From Lysinibacillus sp. FSL W8-0992 (GTDB lineage: Bacteria; Bacillota; Bacilli; Bacillales_A; Planococcaceae), in assembly GCF_038008685.1 (NCBI RefSeq), contig NZ_JBBOZQ010000001.1, forward strand, positions 3,534,001-3,598,000: DNA of 64,000 nucleotides, read 5' to 3'. Position 1 is the first letter of the stretch. Each line of letters starts with the position of its first letter. The notes below the pieces were generated by a model. The model did not search any database. It had not been told where the DNA came from and worked only from the letters and a program-made list of their open reading frames with translations. Positions 15,977 to 24,428 of the stretch are shown piece by piece. A program made the position numbers and the translations under genes.

Positions 15977-17011
15977 TTAGATAGCCTGAAGTATTTTTCC
16001 TTTTATGGTTGTCGGAAGAATAAGGTCACCCCTTAAAAATTGATGCAGGGAAAACGTAAGTGGCTCACTATTCTCCCCTATTCCCACAATGACTTCTAAT
16101 TGATTTGGTGAGTATAGCACTGTGTGAAATGTACCAAAGTATTCTTTATATTGCTTAAAAAATAGTGGTGAATCTCCATCATTAAAATATTGAAAAGCAG
16201 ACATAGCAGTCGTACATGCGTTTGCAACAAAATGATTTATATAGCGCTTGCGTTGTATTGAATTATCAATAGATGCTTTATTTTTCTCTTTCAATTCTTG
16301 TGATTCAAAATGATTAGTACACATAAATGAGTGTTGTTCAAAAACAATTTGCTCCATTGGTGTAGCCTCTACCACGACCACTTTCCCACTTCGATCAATC
16401 ATCGAGTAGTTGTAGCAATAACGATGTGGGATTTTTTTTAATAGCAAAATGGCTTCTTCAATATTTTTACATTTATCCAGTAATATTCGAACAATTGTTG
16501 ACGCAAGAAAGCCATCTCCTTCCCATTCATTATTAACGAAATGAAGTCCTACAACTAATCCTTTTTCATTCATTCCATCTAGCCTACCAATGATTTGCTG
16601 GCTAAATCCAACACTTGCATACCCTTCTGACGGATTAGAAAAAACAAGCCTTGCATCATATAAAGTAGGGCTAAAATCGTAATTTCTCACATAATGCCCA
16701 TTATGCACAAACGACGTACATCCCATATCTGGAAATGTCATATTATAACCACTATACATTTTTATAAGGGATTCATATGACTGTTCTAAACCAGAAGCTA
16801 ACCCTTTTATCTCTTGTAAAAGATTCGGTGAAATATTCTGTAATGCCTCTTGAGCCTTTTGAGCATTACAAGTAGCTGATAAGGCAAGAAACAGTTCATC
16901 TTGTATTAAATGAGCAGATGATTGTATTTCCTTACTTTGTTGAAAACCCATGTCATAAGCATCTCCCATTATCGAAACTACGCTTACTACTAAATCTTCG
17001 TATTTTTCCAT
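15977..17011 (-). CDS. C45-family autoproteolytic acyltransferase/hydrolase
   Basis: 344 residues of the Ntn-hydrolase fold related to acyl-CoA:6-aminopenicillanic-acid acyltransferase (peptidase C45). Cys98 in MGCTSFV is the expected self-cleavage and nucleophile residue; GHYVRNYDFSP, RLDGMNEKGLVVGLHFV and CTNHF match the family. Members cleave or transfer acyl groups on amides, but the substrate is rarely known, and here there is no antibiotic gene context. Start ATG 17011 has GGAGG seven bases upstream; ATG 17017 is too close to it. Confidence 0.85.
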   Translation of the reverse strand: MEKYEDLVVSVVSIMGDAYDMGFQQSKEIQSSAHLIQDELFLALSATCNAQKAQEALQNISPNLLQEIKGLASGLEQSYESLIKMYSGYNMTFPDMGCTSFVHNGHYVRNYDFSPTLYDARLVFSNPSEGYASVGFSQQIIGRLDGMNEKGLVVGLHFVNNEWEGDGFLASTIVRILLDKCKNIEEAILLLKKIPHRYCYNYSMIDRSGKVVVVEATPMEQIVFEQHSFMCTNHFESQELKEKNKASIDNSIQRKRYINHFVANACTTAMSAFQYFNDGDSPLFFKQYKEYFGTFHTVLYSPNQLEVIVGIGENSEPLTFSLHQFLRGDLILPTTIKGKILQAI

Positions 17012-17102
17012 TTCCATACCTCCTATACTCCAATCGGATGATAATATTATCGTATTCCTTCAAGTAACTGGAAGGTCAAGAGGCACTATAAAAAATGCTA
17101 AA

Positions 17103-17136
17103 AAAAGAAGTCATCTTCCATATAGGAAGACGACTT
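17103..17136 (-). terminator. Terminator after the DUF1540 gene
   Basis: Stem AAGTC-A-TCTTCC/GGAAGA-C-GACTT (17108-17119 and 17125-17136), T run following on the minus strand. Confidence 0.85.
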
Positions 17137-17236
17137 TCAAAGTGACCAAATCATTAATTATAAGGTAAAGATAAATTATTTAAATATTGCCCTTAATTCT
17201 CTATTTGCAATTATTTAAACAACCTATACCTATCAT

Positions 17237-17464
17237 CTAAAGTTTTTCTTTTTCTTTAGATCTGAATGTTTTACAACACGTATCTGATGATTGACTTGCC
17301 GCCTCTTTGGACATATGCATTTCAAAATCAGAAGCAAACTCTGCATCATGTTTCTTATCGATACGTTTATCCATATCGATTGCTATCTTTTCAGCACCAC
17401 AAAAATTACCTTTGGCATGGAAAACACAATTTGATACAGCACAGCTTACTTGAACATTCGGCAT
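17237..17464 (-). CDS. DUF1540 domain protein
   Basis: 75 residues starting MPNVQVSCAVSNCVFHAKG. The spaced cysteines (SCAVSNC, NFCGAEKI and TCCKTF near the end) are the DUF1540 metal-binding-like pattern. Members are small proteins common in spore formers with no established function. A terminator follows 100 bases downstream; it stands as a single-gene unit. Confidence 0.8.
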   Translation of the reverse strand: MPNVQVSCAVSNCVFHAKGNFCGAEKIAIDMDKRIDKKHDAEFASDFEMHMSKEAASQSSDTCCKTFRSKEKEKL

Positions 17465-17604
17465 AACTATCCACCCCTTGTGATTGGTCTAGAAAAATAT
17501 AGATAAGTCTAATCCATACTCTTCATTAAGTATTTTGTCCAATCCAAGCGTTTTTACAAGCAAAGCATGAAAATAACTTTATTATTTATTTAAAATGGCT
17601 ATCA

Positions 17605-19065
17605 TTAATTTTTACTGGAAGACCGAGTTTTATCTTGAGGCTGTAAAAATTTTGGGCGTTTATTATATCCACTTGGAGCTGCACGTATTAAAGATTTTTT
17701 GATATCAGACCAATTCAAATCTGCACCAAGACTTACGTACGGTACACCTAGCACGCGTATATTCGCAACATAAATAAGAATAAAGAATAGGGACAAAAAG
17801 AAACCAAATAAGCCAAAAAAAGAAGCCATTAAGACGACAAATAGACGGAAAATACTCATGGCCGTTACAAACGATTGATTTACAAGTGTATATGCCGCAA
17901 TACTTGAAATAGCAATTACTACTATCATTGAAGGACTCGTTATGCCTGCCTTAATCGCCGCATCTCCGACAATTAAACCTCCCACAACACTCATGGTTCC
18001 GCTCAAAAGAGATGGTAAGCGGAGACTTGCCTCTCGAAATAATTCAAACATAAATAACATGAGCAATATTTCCAGTAAGGTAGGAAAAGGCAAGCCAGTT
18101 CTTGATTGTACAACTGTTGCTAAAAGTAGAATTGGCATTTGTTCTTGATGATAGGTCGATAAGGCAAGCCAAAAACCTGGTGCAAGCATACTTATTAATA
18201 TGCCTACGATTCGTAGCAGTCGTTCTATAGAACCTACAATAGCTGGATAATCATTGTCTTCACCTGATTTAAAGAGTAAAAAGATATTAGGTGGTGTAAT
18301 GATGACATAGGACACTCCATCAACTAAAATAAGAATGCGTCCTCTACTTAACGTTTGTACTGCAAAATCTGGGCGACCTGTATAATCATGTAGGGGAAGA
18401 ATTTTAGATGTTTTGCCCACCCCATCCATCAATATATCGCCATTAATCACGACATCTGTATCAACTTTACGTAATTGCGTTTTCACTTCATCCACCATCG
18501 TTTTATTGGCAATATCCTCCATATAAAGAACGGCTACAGTTGTTTTAGAACGCCTACCAATTTCCATTGTTTCTACACTCAATGAATTAGTTGGTAGTCG
18601 CTTGCGAATTAGAGCAATGTTAATAAAGACATCTTCTATAAAATCATCTCTCGGTCCTTTAATTACCAGTTCATTTTTTGTTTCTTCAGGATTTCGATTC
18701 GGCTTATTTGAAATTTTACTTGAGAATAAAATTTTCTCCTTTTCAAAGTACAGCAAAGCATATCCTGTATATACACGTGTAGTAGCCTCTTCTAAATTCG
18801 TTATTTTTTGAAGATTTGGAATGTGTAATTCATTTATTATTTGCTCTGCTAATAATGGTGTTGAAACATTTTCGCACAAAGATTGGACTCGATTTATAAT
18901 GACCTTATTCAATAATAACTGATCGAACATTGATTCACATGTAATAAAATGAACATTATGCTGTTGAAAGGTATAAGATTGAAATATTACGTCAGCAGAG
19001 CGTTGAAATAGTTCTTTCAACGTTTTCAATTCGATATTTTGATTCATTGATTGAATATTCCTCAT
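17605..19065 (-). CDS. GerAA-type spore germination protein (orphan subunit)
   Basis: 486 residues with the GerA A-subunit layout: a soluble N-terminal domain up to about 270, then five or more membrane helices, and a charged C-terminal tail. Conserved blocks visible are RGRILILVDGVSYVIITP, PAIVGSIERLLRIVGI and the SRTGLPFPTLLEILLMLFMFEL region. A subunits form the oligomeric nutrient-gated ion channel of the germinant receptor in the spore inner membrane. No B or C subunit gene is adjacent, unlike the complete operon at 43.7-47.4 kb. The first ATG directly abuts GGAG, so ATG 19047 is an alternative start. Confidence 0.9.
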   Translation of the reverse strand: MRNIQSMNQNIELKTLKELFQRSADVIFQSYTFQQHNVHFITCESMFDQLLLNKVIINRVQSLCENVSTPLLAEQIINELHIPNLQKITNLEEATTRVYTGYALLYFEKEKILFSSKISNKPNRNPEETKNELVIKGPRDDFIEDVFINIALIRKRLPTNSLSVETMEIGRRSKTTVAVLYMEDIANKTMVDEVKTQLRKVDTDVVINGDILMDGVGKTSKILPLHDYTGRPDFAVQTLSRGRILILVDGVSYVIITPPNIFLLFKSGEDNDYPAIVGSIERLLRIVGILISMLAPGFWLALSTYHQEQMPILLLATVVQSRTGLPFPTLLEILLMLFMFELFREASLRLPSLLSGTMSVVGGLIVGDAAIKAGITSPSMIVVIAISSIAAYTLVNQSFVTAMSIFRLFVVLMASFFGLFGFFLSLFFILIYVANIRVLGVPYVSLGADLNWSDIKKSLIRAAPSGYNKRPKFLQPQDKTRSSSKN

Positions 19066-19182
19066 CTCCTACTGAACTCGATTCAAATAAATTATTGTAT
19101 TAAAATACACATACAATATTTTTCCCAATGTCCAGCAAATTATGCAGTTATCCTTTTCACCTATACATTATGTCATTGAAAT

Positions 19183-19650
19183 TTAGCCAATCATTTTCTG
19201 TAAATTCGCCATTTCAATAGCTGATATTGCTGCGTCATAACCTTTATTACCAGATTTTGTCCCAGCGCGTTCAATTGCCTGCTCAATATTTTCAGTTGTG
19301 ACAACACCAAAAATAACTGGTATGTTAGTTGTAAGAGAAACGTTAGCTATGCCTTTTGCTGATTCGTTACAAACATAATCATAATGTGTTGTAGAGCCAC
19401 GAATAACTGTGCCAAGACCAATAATGGCATCATATTTTTTTGTTTCCGCTAGCTGTTTTGCAATAAATGGAATTTCAAATGCACCTGGTACCCACGCAAC
19501 ATCAATTAAATCCTCGTCTACACCATGACGTTTTAGCCCATCCATTGCACCGCTTAATAATTTACTAGTAATAAATTCATTAAATCGACCAACTACTACC
19601 GCTATTTTTAAATCATTGCCAATTAATTGTGCTTCAAATGTTTTTCCCAT
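19183..19650 (-). CDS. ribH: 6,7-dimethyl-8-ribityllumazine synthase
   Basis: 155 residues, normal length. [10 protein letters not shown], the [16 protein letters not shown] substrate site, the loop [11 protein letters not shown] with the catalytic histidine, and [12 protein letters not shown] are all present. It condenses the RibB product with 5-amino-6-ribitylaminouracil to form lumazine, the substrate of RibE. It is the last gene of the ribE-ribB-ribH unit, 17 bases after ribB. Confidence 0.97.
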   Translation of the reverse strand: MGKTFEAQLIGNDLKIAVVVGRFNEFITSKLLSGAMDGLKRHGVDEDLIDVAWVPGAFEIPFIAKQLAETKKYDAIIGLGTVIRGSTTHYDYVCNESAKGIANVSLTTNIPVIFGVVTTENIEQAIERAGTKSGNKGYDAAISAIEMANLQKMIG

Positions 19651-19667
19651 AAATTGATTCTCCTCTT

Positions 19668-20297
19668 TTACACTGTAAGTGAATTTTTTCCTTGTATTTG
19701 TTGACGACGATAGGCTGCTAATGCATCAATCGAAATCATTTTTAATTTGTGTTTTTCCGCATATTTGACTAAGTCATCAAAGCGAAGCATTTCACCATCA
19801 TCCCCCATGATTTCACAAATAACACCAGCTTGTATGCTTCGGCAAAGCCTTGCTAAATCGATAGTTGCCTCCGTATGCCCTCTACGTTCTAAAACACCAT
19901 TTTCCTTTGCTATAAGGGGAAATACATGCCCAGGTCTACGAAAATCAGTTGCTTGCGCTTGTGACTCTAGCATTTTTCGAATTGTCAACGCACGTTCAAA
20001 GGCGCTAATGCCTGTTTTTGTATCTTTGTAATCAATACTTACAGTAAATGCCGTTTGGTGATGATCTGTATTATTTATGACCATTGGATGCAACGCTAAT
20101 TGTTGTGCAAGCTCCTGTGAAATCGGCGTACAAATAAGCCCTCTTCCATATGTGGCCATAAAGTTTATCGTTTCTGGTGACATGAACTCTGCAAGGGCAA
20201 GTAAATCCCCTTCATTTTCACGATCTTCATCATCCACGACAACAATCATTTTGCCTTGTTTTAAATCTGCAATTGCTTCTTCAATTGAATGTAGCAA
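19668..20297 (-). CDS. ribB: 3,4-dihydroxy-2-butanone 4-phosphate synthase (RibB only)
   Basis: 209 residues covering just the RibB domain: [14 protein letters not shown] (metal/substrate acidic loop), [47 protein letters not shown]. It makes the four-carbon unit of riboflavin from ribulose 5-phosphate. In Bacillus the protein is usually a RibB-RibA fusion; here the reading frame stops right after ALAAYRRQQ, where the GTP cyclohydrolase II domain would begin, with the tail IQGKNSLTV. So RibA must be elsewhere. Confidence 0.95.
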   Translation of the reverse strand: MLHSIEEAIADLKQGKMIVVVDDEDRENEGDLLALAEFMSPETINFMATYGRGLICTPISQELAQQLALHPMVINNTDHHQTAFTVSIDYKDTKTGISAFERALTIRKMLESQAQATDFRRPGHVFPLIAKENGVLERRGHTEATIDLARLCRSIQAGVICEIMGDDGEMLRFDDLVKYAEKHKLKMISIDALAAYRRQQIQGKNSLTV

Positions 20298-20354
20298 ATT
20301 GCCACCTCCTAATAAACTTTAATTTACTGTACGTTCTTTACTTTCAAAGACAGG

Positions 20355-20993
20355 TTAAAACCCATGCTTCGCTAAGTAATCTTTTGTAATGGTCGGTGAT
20401 TGCTGACCACGCTGTAGCTGGTGCATAATGTATTTACCAACTAAATCGGTCTCAATATTGACTGGTGATCCAACATTTTTTGTCCCTAATACGGTTTCCT
20501 TATATGTGTGTGGAATAAGCGATACGGTGACGCTGTTTTTTGCCACATGGAAGAGCGTTAAACTCGTTCCATCAATTGTGATTGAACCTTTAGGAATACA
20601 ATAGCAAGTTAACTCCTCTGAAAGTTCTATATCGATGTATACTGCATTGGCCATTGGACGTTTGCGTAATATTTTTCCCACTCCATCAACATGCCCTGAA
20701 ACAAAATGACCACCAAAACGTCCATTCGCAGGCATTGCACGCTCTAAATTTACTGCATTACCAACCGTGAGTTGCTGCAAATTTGTCGCTTTCACTGTTT
20801 CAGGCATTACGTCCATTGTCAGTTCCTGCTCATTATATTGTGTTACTGTCAAACACACGCCATTGACAGCTATACTATCTCCTAGCTGCACGTCCGATAC
20901 TATCTTTGGCGAAATAACAGTTATTTTCATACTTTGTCTATCGTTTTGCAAGGTTTTTACTGTACCAACATCCTCAATAATACCTGTAAACAC
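20355..20993 (-). CDS. ribE: Riboflavin synthase alpha subunit
   Basis: 212 residues beginning MFTGIIEDVGTVK, with two repeated lumazine-binding barrels (GDSIAVNGVCLTV in the first, KGSITIDGTSLTLFHV in the second). It dismutates two lumazines to riboflavin and the pyrimidine precursor. It is the first gene of the operon, with two FMN riboswitches and terminators upstream. ribD, which normally precedes it in Bacillus, is absent. Confidence 0.97.
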   Translation of the reverse strand: MFTGIIEDVGTVKTLQNDRQSMKITVISPKIVSDVQLGDSIAVNGVCLTVTQYNEQELTMDVMPETVKATNLQQLTVGNAVNLERAMPANGRFGGHFVSGHVDGVGKILRKRPMANAVYIDIELSEELTCYCIPKGSITIDGTSLTLFHVAKNSVTVSLIPHTYKETVLGTKNVGSPVNIETDLVGKYIMHQLQRGQQSPTITKDYLAKHGF

Positions 20994-21051
20994 ATTTTTC
21001 CACCTACTTTCTACTTTTTAAATTTTGACCTGTAATTGCTTAAACGAGACA

Positions 21052-21080
21052 AACAAAAAACCCCATATAAAAATGAGGTT
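21052..21080 (-). terminator. Terminator of the gene-proximal FMN riboswitch
   Basis: On the minus strand AACCTCAT/ATGGGGTT (21080-21073 with 21066-21059) followed by TTTTTT, between the proximal riboswitch and ribE. This is the expected expression platform for FMN-induced termination. Confidence 0.85.
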
Positions 21081-21154
21081 TGGGAGTTCTAATTCATAAG
21101 ACGTCACTAAATAAACCTAATGGAAATAAATTTTCCAAAGGCTACCATCTCATC

Positions 21155-21274
21155 GTTCTTCTCCCATCCAGACTATAACTGTCGGTTTTGGATTTGCACC
21201 AAATCAGCTTGCGCTCACGGACTTTGAATTGCTTCATCACCGCCGATTGGGAATTTCACCCTACCCCGAAGAAC
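21155..21274 (-). ncRNA. FMN riboswitch, gene-proximal copy
   Basis: On the minus strand the RFN consensus is clear: closing stem (TTCTTCGGGG...GGGAGAAGAA), AGGGTGAAATTCCC, ATCGGCGGTGATG, AAGTCCGTGAGC, TTTGGTGCAAATCC, CCGACAGT and GTCTGGATGGGAGAAG. It binds FMN and would switch the downstream terminator to lower rib expression. It is almost identical to the copy at 21404-21520. Confidence 0.97.
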
Positions 21275-21300
21275 AGATACCTATTAAATTTTTAACTTAA

Positions 21301-21333
21301 TAAAAAAACTCCCCAACGAAGGCGATGGGAAGT
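21301..21333 (-). terminator. Terminator of the distal FMN riboswitch
   Basis: On the minus strand ACTTCCCA/TGGGGAGT (21333-21326 with 21315-21308), 8 pairs including one G-U, followed by TTTTTTT. It lies between the two aptamers, so the distal aptamer has its own expression platform. Its sequence differs from the proximal terminator. Confidence 0.85.
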
Positions 21334-21403
21334 AGTTTTGAATATAAGCGTAGCCAAATAGACCTTTTAAAGTCATATGAATTTAAAAAGCTTACACATC
21401 TAC

Positions 21404-21520
21404 CCTTCTCCCATCCAGACTGTAACTGTCGGTTTTGGATTTGCACCAAATCAGCTTGCGCTCACGGACTTTGAATTACTTCATCACCGCCGATTGGGAA
21501 TTTCACCCTACCCTGAAGGA
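21404..21520 (-). ncRNA. FMN riboswitch, distal copy
   Basis: A second full RFN element about 130 bases upstream of the first. It has the same conserved blocks (AGGGTGAAATTCCC, ATCGGCGGTGATG, AAGTCCGTGAGC, CCGACAGT, GTCTGGATGGGAGAAG), with only a few base changes, mainly in the closing stem and one loop. Both are on the same strand and feed the same rib operon. Confidence 0.97.
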
Positions 21521-21740
21521 TATGTTTATTTAGTTACTTCATACGATAACATTATTTTAATACATTATCCACTTAAAATTTTTTAATGGCTATTTTGTGC
21601 AGTTTAATTGCCTTGGCACAATCCACATGTGCAAATTAAAGCAACCAGCTAATAATTGAGCGTATGAATAAGGAGCAAGTGACTTTGGGGATAATTTAAA
21701 ATAGAAACGTTTGCATGAACTTTTGAAGGGTTCATAAATA

Positions 21741-21800
21741 AATACGCTCTTTTAGTAGAAAGATGTACAGTAACCTTCATCTTAACTAAAAGAGCGTATT
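21741..21800. terminator. Long hairpin terminator between rib leader and uvrA-like gene
   Basis: A perfect 16-bp stem (arms 21741-21756 and 21785-21800) with a further AAGATG/CATCTT pairing inside. CTTTTTAATTTT follows on the + strand and TTATTTAT on the minus strand. It lies about 55 bases past the UvrA-like stop and most likely ends that transcript. Confidence 0.8.
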
Positions 21801-21855
21801 CTTTTTAATTTTCTATTTTTTGGTATTTCCCTAAAGTACCGTTTGTTAAATGTAA

Positions 21856-24360
21856 TTAGAACGCTTCGGCGAGTACTTCTTTCAGAAACATCCCCGTATA
21901 GGAATCCGATACTTTTGCCACTTGCTCTGGCGTTCCTTCAGCTACAAGCTTACCACCTGCGGCTCCTCCTTCAGGTCCAATATCGATAACCCAGTCAGAT
22001 TCACGGATTAATTCCAGACTATGTTCGACGACGATAATGGTATTTCCGGCACAGACAAGTCTGTTTAATAAAGCATGTAACAATTTAATATCAGATGGAT
22101 GAAGACCTGTCGTAGGTTCGTCCAATAAATAAAGCGTGTGGTTTTTGGATGCTTTACTTAATTCGTTTGCCAGCCTAATACGCTGTCCTTCACCGCCAGA
22201 TAAAGTTTTGACCGATTGCCCCCATTGAAGATAACCCAACCCAACCTCACATAGCATTTCAATCATGCGAGAAATCTTTGTTTCCGATTTCAAAATTGGT
22301 AAGCTCTCCTCCACAGACATATTTAGCAAATCTGAAATGGAGTATCCTTCATATTTAACTTGCAACACTTCGTCAGTAAATCTTTTCCCTTTGCAGTTTG
22401 TACATGTCACTTCTATATCTGCTAGGAAATCCATATCTACTGATAATACCCCTAAACCTTGGCATGTTTCACATCGTCCACCCGCAGAGTTAAATGAGAA
22501 ATGCTTTGAAGTTAATTCTCTTTCTTTTGCTTCTGGCAATCCTGCAAACAATTTGCGGAGGTGAGTAAAGACATCCGTATAAGTAGCGACATTAGAACGC
22601 TGTACTCTTCCCATTGGCGATTGGTCAAAGATAACGATATTTTCGATATGCTCTAACCCACTAATTTCCTTACATCCTATTTGGGCAAGGTTTTTCGATT
22701 TTCCTTGTGCAAGAATGTCAAAAACAAGCGTAGATTTCCCTGAACCTGAAACGCCTGTTACTGACACAAGACACCCCAATGGAATAAAAGCAGTAGGGAT
22801 GTCGACATTTCGAAGTTTTGCTTGTTGAATCGTGATATGCTGTCCATTTCCCTCCCTACGAACTCGAACAGGAGAAGGGGAGCATTCTTCTACCAAATAA
22901 GCTCCAGTCACTGATTGCTCATTTGACATTAAATCATCCAGACTGCCTTCACCTACAACAGTACCACCATGTATTCCCGCACCAGGACCGATATCAATGA
23001 TATGATCTGCCGCTCGCATCATCTCAACATCATGCTCGATAACTAGTACAGTATTACCTAAATCACGTAATTCCTGAAGCACTCGAATGAGACCTGCTGT
23101 ATCCTTTGCATGAAGACCGGTTGTCGGTTCATCCAAAATATACAGAACGCCAGTTAAAGCTGAACCTAATATGGTAGCAAGTCGTAGACGTTGTGTTTCC
23201 CCACCAGACAATGATACCGTCTGACGGTTCAATGAAAGGTAACCAAGTCCAACATCGATAAGCCGCTGAAGTGTTGTTAACATATCCTCGATAATAGGCA
23301 CCAATAAATGATGACTTGCTTCAGGTAACGCCGTCTGCAAGCTATTCGTCCATTTGAATACATCTTCAAGCGACCACTCAGATACGTCCGAAATTGTTGC
23401 ATCCGCTACCTTAACTTGACGAACTTCTTTCTTTAAGCGTGCACCAAGGCAATCTGGGCAAAGTTGTTCATGAAAGAAACTTCCTTCTTTTTCTTTAGCC
23501 CCTGATTCTCCCTCTTTCTCCTTATATCGTCTCCATAAGCTCGGTATGACTCCTTCAAACTTTGTTCCTGAGACCGGTTTACTATTTGGATAGTGAAGTT
23601 TAAATTCCTCGCTCTCGACGCCATAATATAATAAATCTCGCTGAACATCATCGTAATCTTTTAATGGTAGATCAAGATCAAATTCAAATCCATAATGCTT
23701 TCCTGCTGCCACTAAAATACGCATTTGAATGTCACGATGGACCCCCTTTAGTGAAGCTACGCCACCGTCTCGTAAGCTGAGCTCAGGATTAAACACCATC
23801 GCCTCATTTATACTCGCCACATGACCAAGGCCACTACAAGTTTCACAAGCACCTTCAGGCTTGTTAAAAGAAAAATGTAGCATGCCTAATTTCGCTTGCT
23901 GTTCATGACAATTAGGACAACTAATTATTTGATTGTCTATTTCTTCATCTTCTTCTACGAACGCTTCTGTTGGTTCAAAAGAAGCAGGAATACTCATATT
24001 ACATGAAGTACAAACTTGTTCCCCAAGTCTGGCAAAGATAAATCGGATATACTTATAAATTTCTGTTACTGTTCCTACCGTTGAACGTGGATTTCGATTT
24101 GTCACATGCTGCCCGACGCTAATTGACGGTGACAGCCCACGAATAAACTCAACCTTTGGCTTGCTAATCGTATTAGCCATCATTCCCATAGAATCTAAAT
24201 ACTGTCTCTGGCATTCCCGCTGAAGTGTATCCATAGCTAACGTTGATTTCCCTGAGCCAGAAGGTCCAGTCAGTACTACTAGCTTATATTTCGGTATGGA
24301 AAGCGACACTTTCTTCAAATTATTTTCCCAAGCACCTTTAATAAAAATGGTCTCTTTCAT
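21856..24360 (-). CDS. UvrA-like excinuclease ATPase (UvrA2/DrrC type)
   Basis: About 834 residues, over 100 shorter than housekeeping UvrA. Two ABC cassettes are complete: Walker A GPSGSGKST (32-40) with signature LSGGETQRLRLA, and GVSGSGKSTLVFD with LSGGEGQRIRLA. Zinc modules are seen (CTSCNMS...CPNCHEQ, CETCSGLG, CPDCLGARL, CETCQGLG, CTNCKGKRF). The missing length fits absence of the UvrB-binding insertion, as in UvrA2 and the DrrC daunorubicin-resistance protein. It follows the DHA2 exporter gene by about 70 bases, suggesting a shared drug/DNA-damage role. ATG 24360 is six bases after AGGAGG. Confidence 0.9.
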   Translation of the reverse strand: MKETIFIKGAWENNLKKVSLSIPKYKLVVLTGPSGSGKSTLAMDTLQRECQRQYLDSMGMMANTISKPKVEFIRGLSPSISVGQHVTNRNPRSTVGTVTEIYKYIRFIFARLGEQVCTSCNMSIPASFEPTEAFVEEDEEIDNQIISCPNCHEQQAKLGMLHFSFNKPEGACETCSGLGHVASINEAMVFNPELSLRDGGVASLKGVHRDIQMRILVAAGKHYGFEFDLDLPLKDYDDVQRDLLYYGVESEEFKLHYPNSKPVSGTKFEGVIPSLWRRYKEKEGESGAKEKEGSFFHEQLCPDCLGARLKKEVRQVKVADATISDVSEWSLEDVFKWTNSLQTALPEASHHLLVPIIEDMLTTLQRLIDVGLGYLSLNRQTVSLSGGETQRLRLATILGSALTGVLYILDEPTTGLHAKDTAGLIRVLQELRDLGNTVLVIEHDVEMMRAADHIIDIGPGAGIHGGTVVGEGSLDDLMSNEQSVTGAYLVEECSPSPVRVRREGNGQHITIQQAKLRNVDIPTAFIPLGCLVSVTGVSGSGKSTLVFDILAQGKSKNLAQIGCKEISGLEHIENIVIFDQSPMGRVQRSNVATYTDVFTHLRKLFAGLPEAKERELTSKHFSFNSAGGRCETCQGLGVLSVDMDFLADIEVTCTNCKGKRFTDEVLQVKYEGYSISDLLNMSVEESLPILKSETKISRMIEMLCEVGLGYLQWGQSVKTLSGGEGQRIRLANELSKASKNHTLYLLDEPTTGLHPSDIKLLHALLNRLVCAGNTIIVVEHSLELIRESDWVIDIGPEGGAAGGKLVAEGTPEQVAKVSDSYTGMFLKEVLAEAF

Positions 24361-24428
24361 CATTATCCTCCTGAACATAGTACGACTTACTAGTATCATC
24401 AATAGCTTAAATTCTTACGATATTTTAT

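Noticed and set aside
15977-17011. Beta-lactam acylase for antibiotic production
   Set aside because: The catalytic cysteine and fold fit C45, but no antibiotic-biosynthesis gene is present, so no such role is claimed.
21377-21586. 69-codon + strand ORF
   Set aside because: It is antisense to the distal FMN riboswitch and is explained by its conserved bases.
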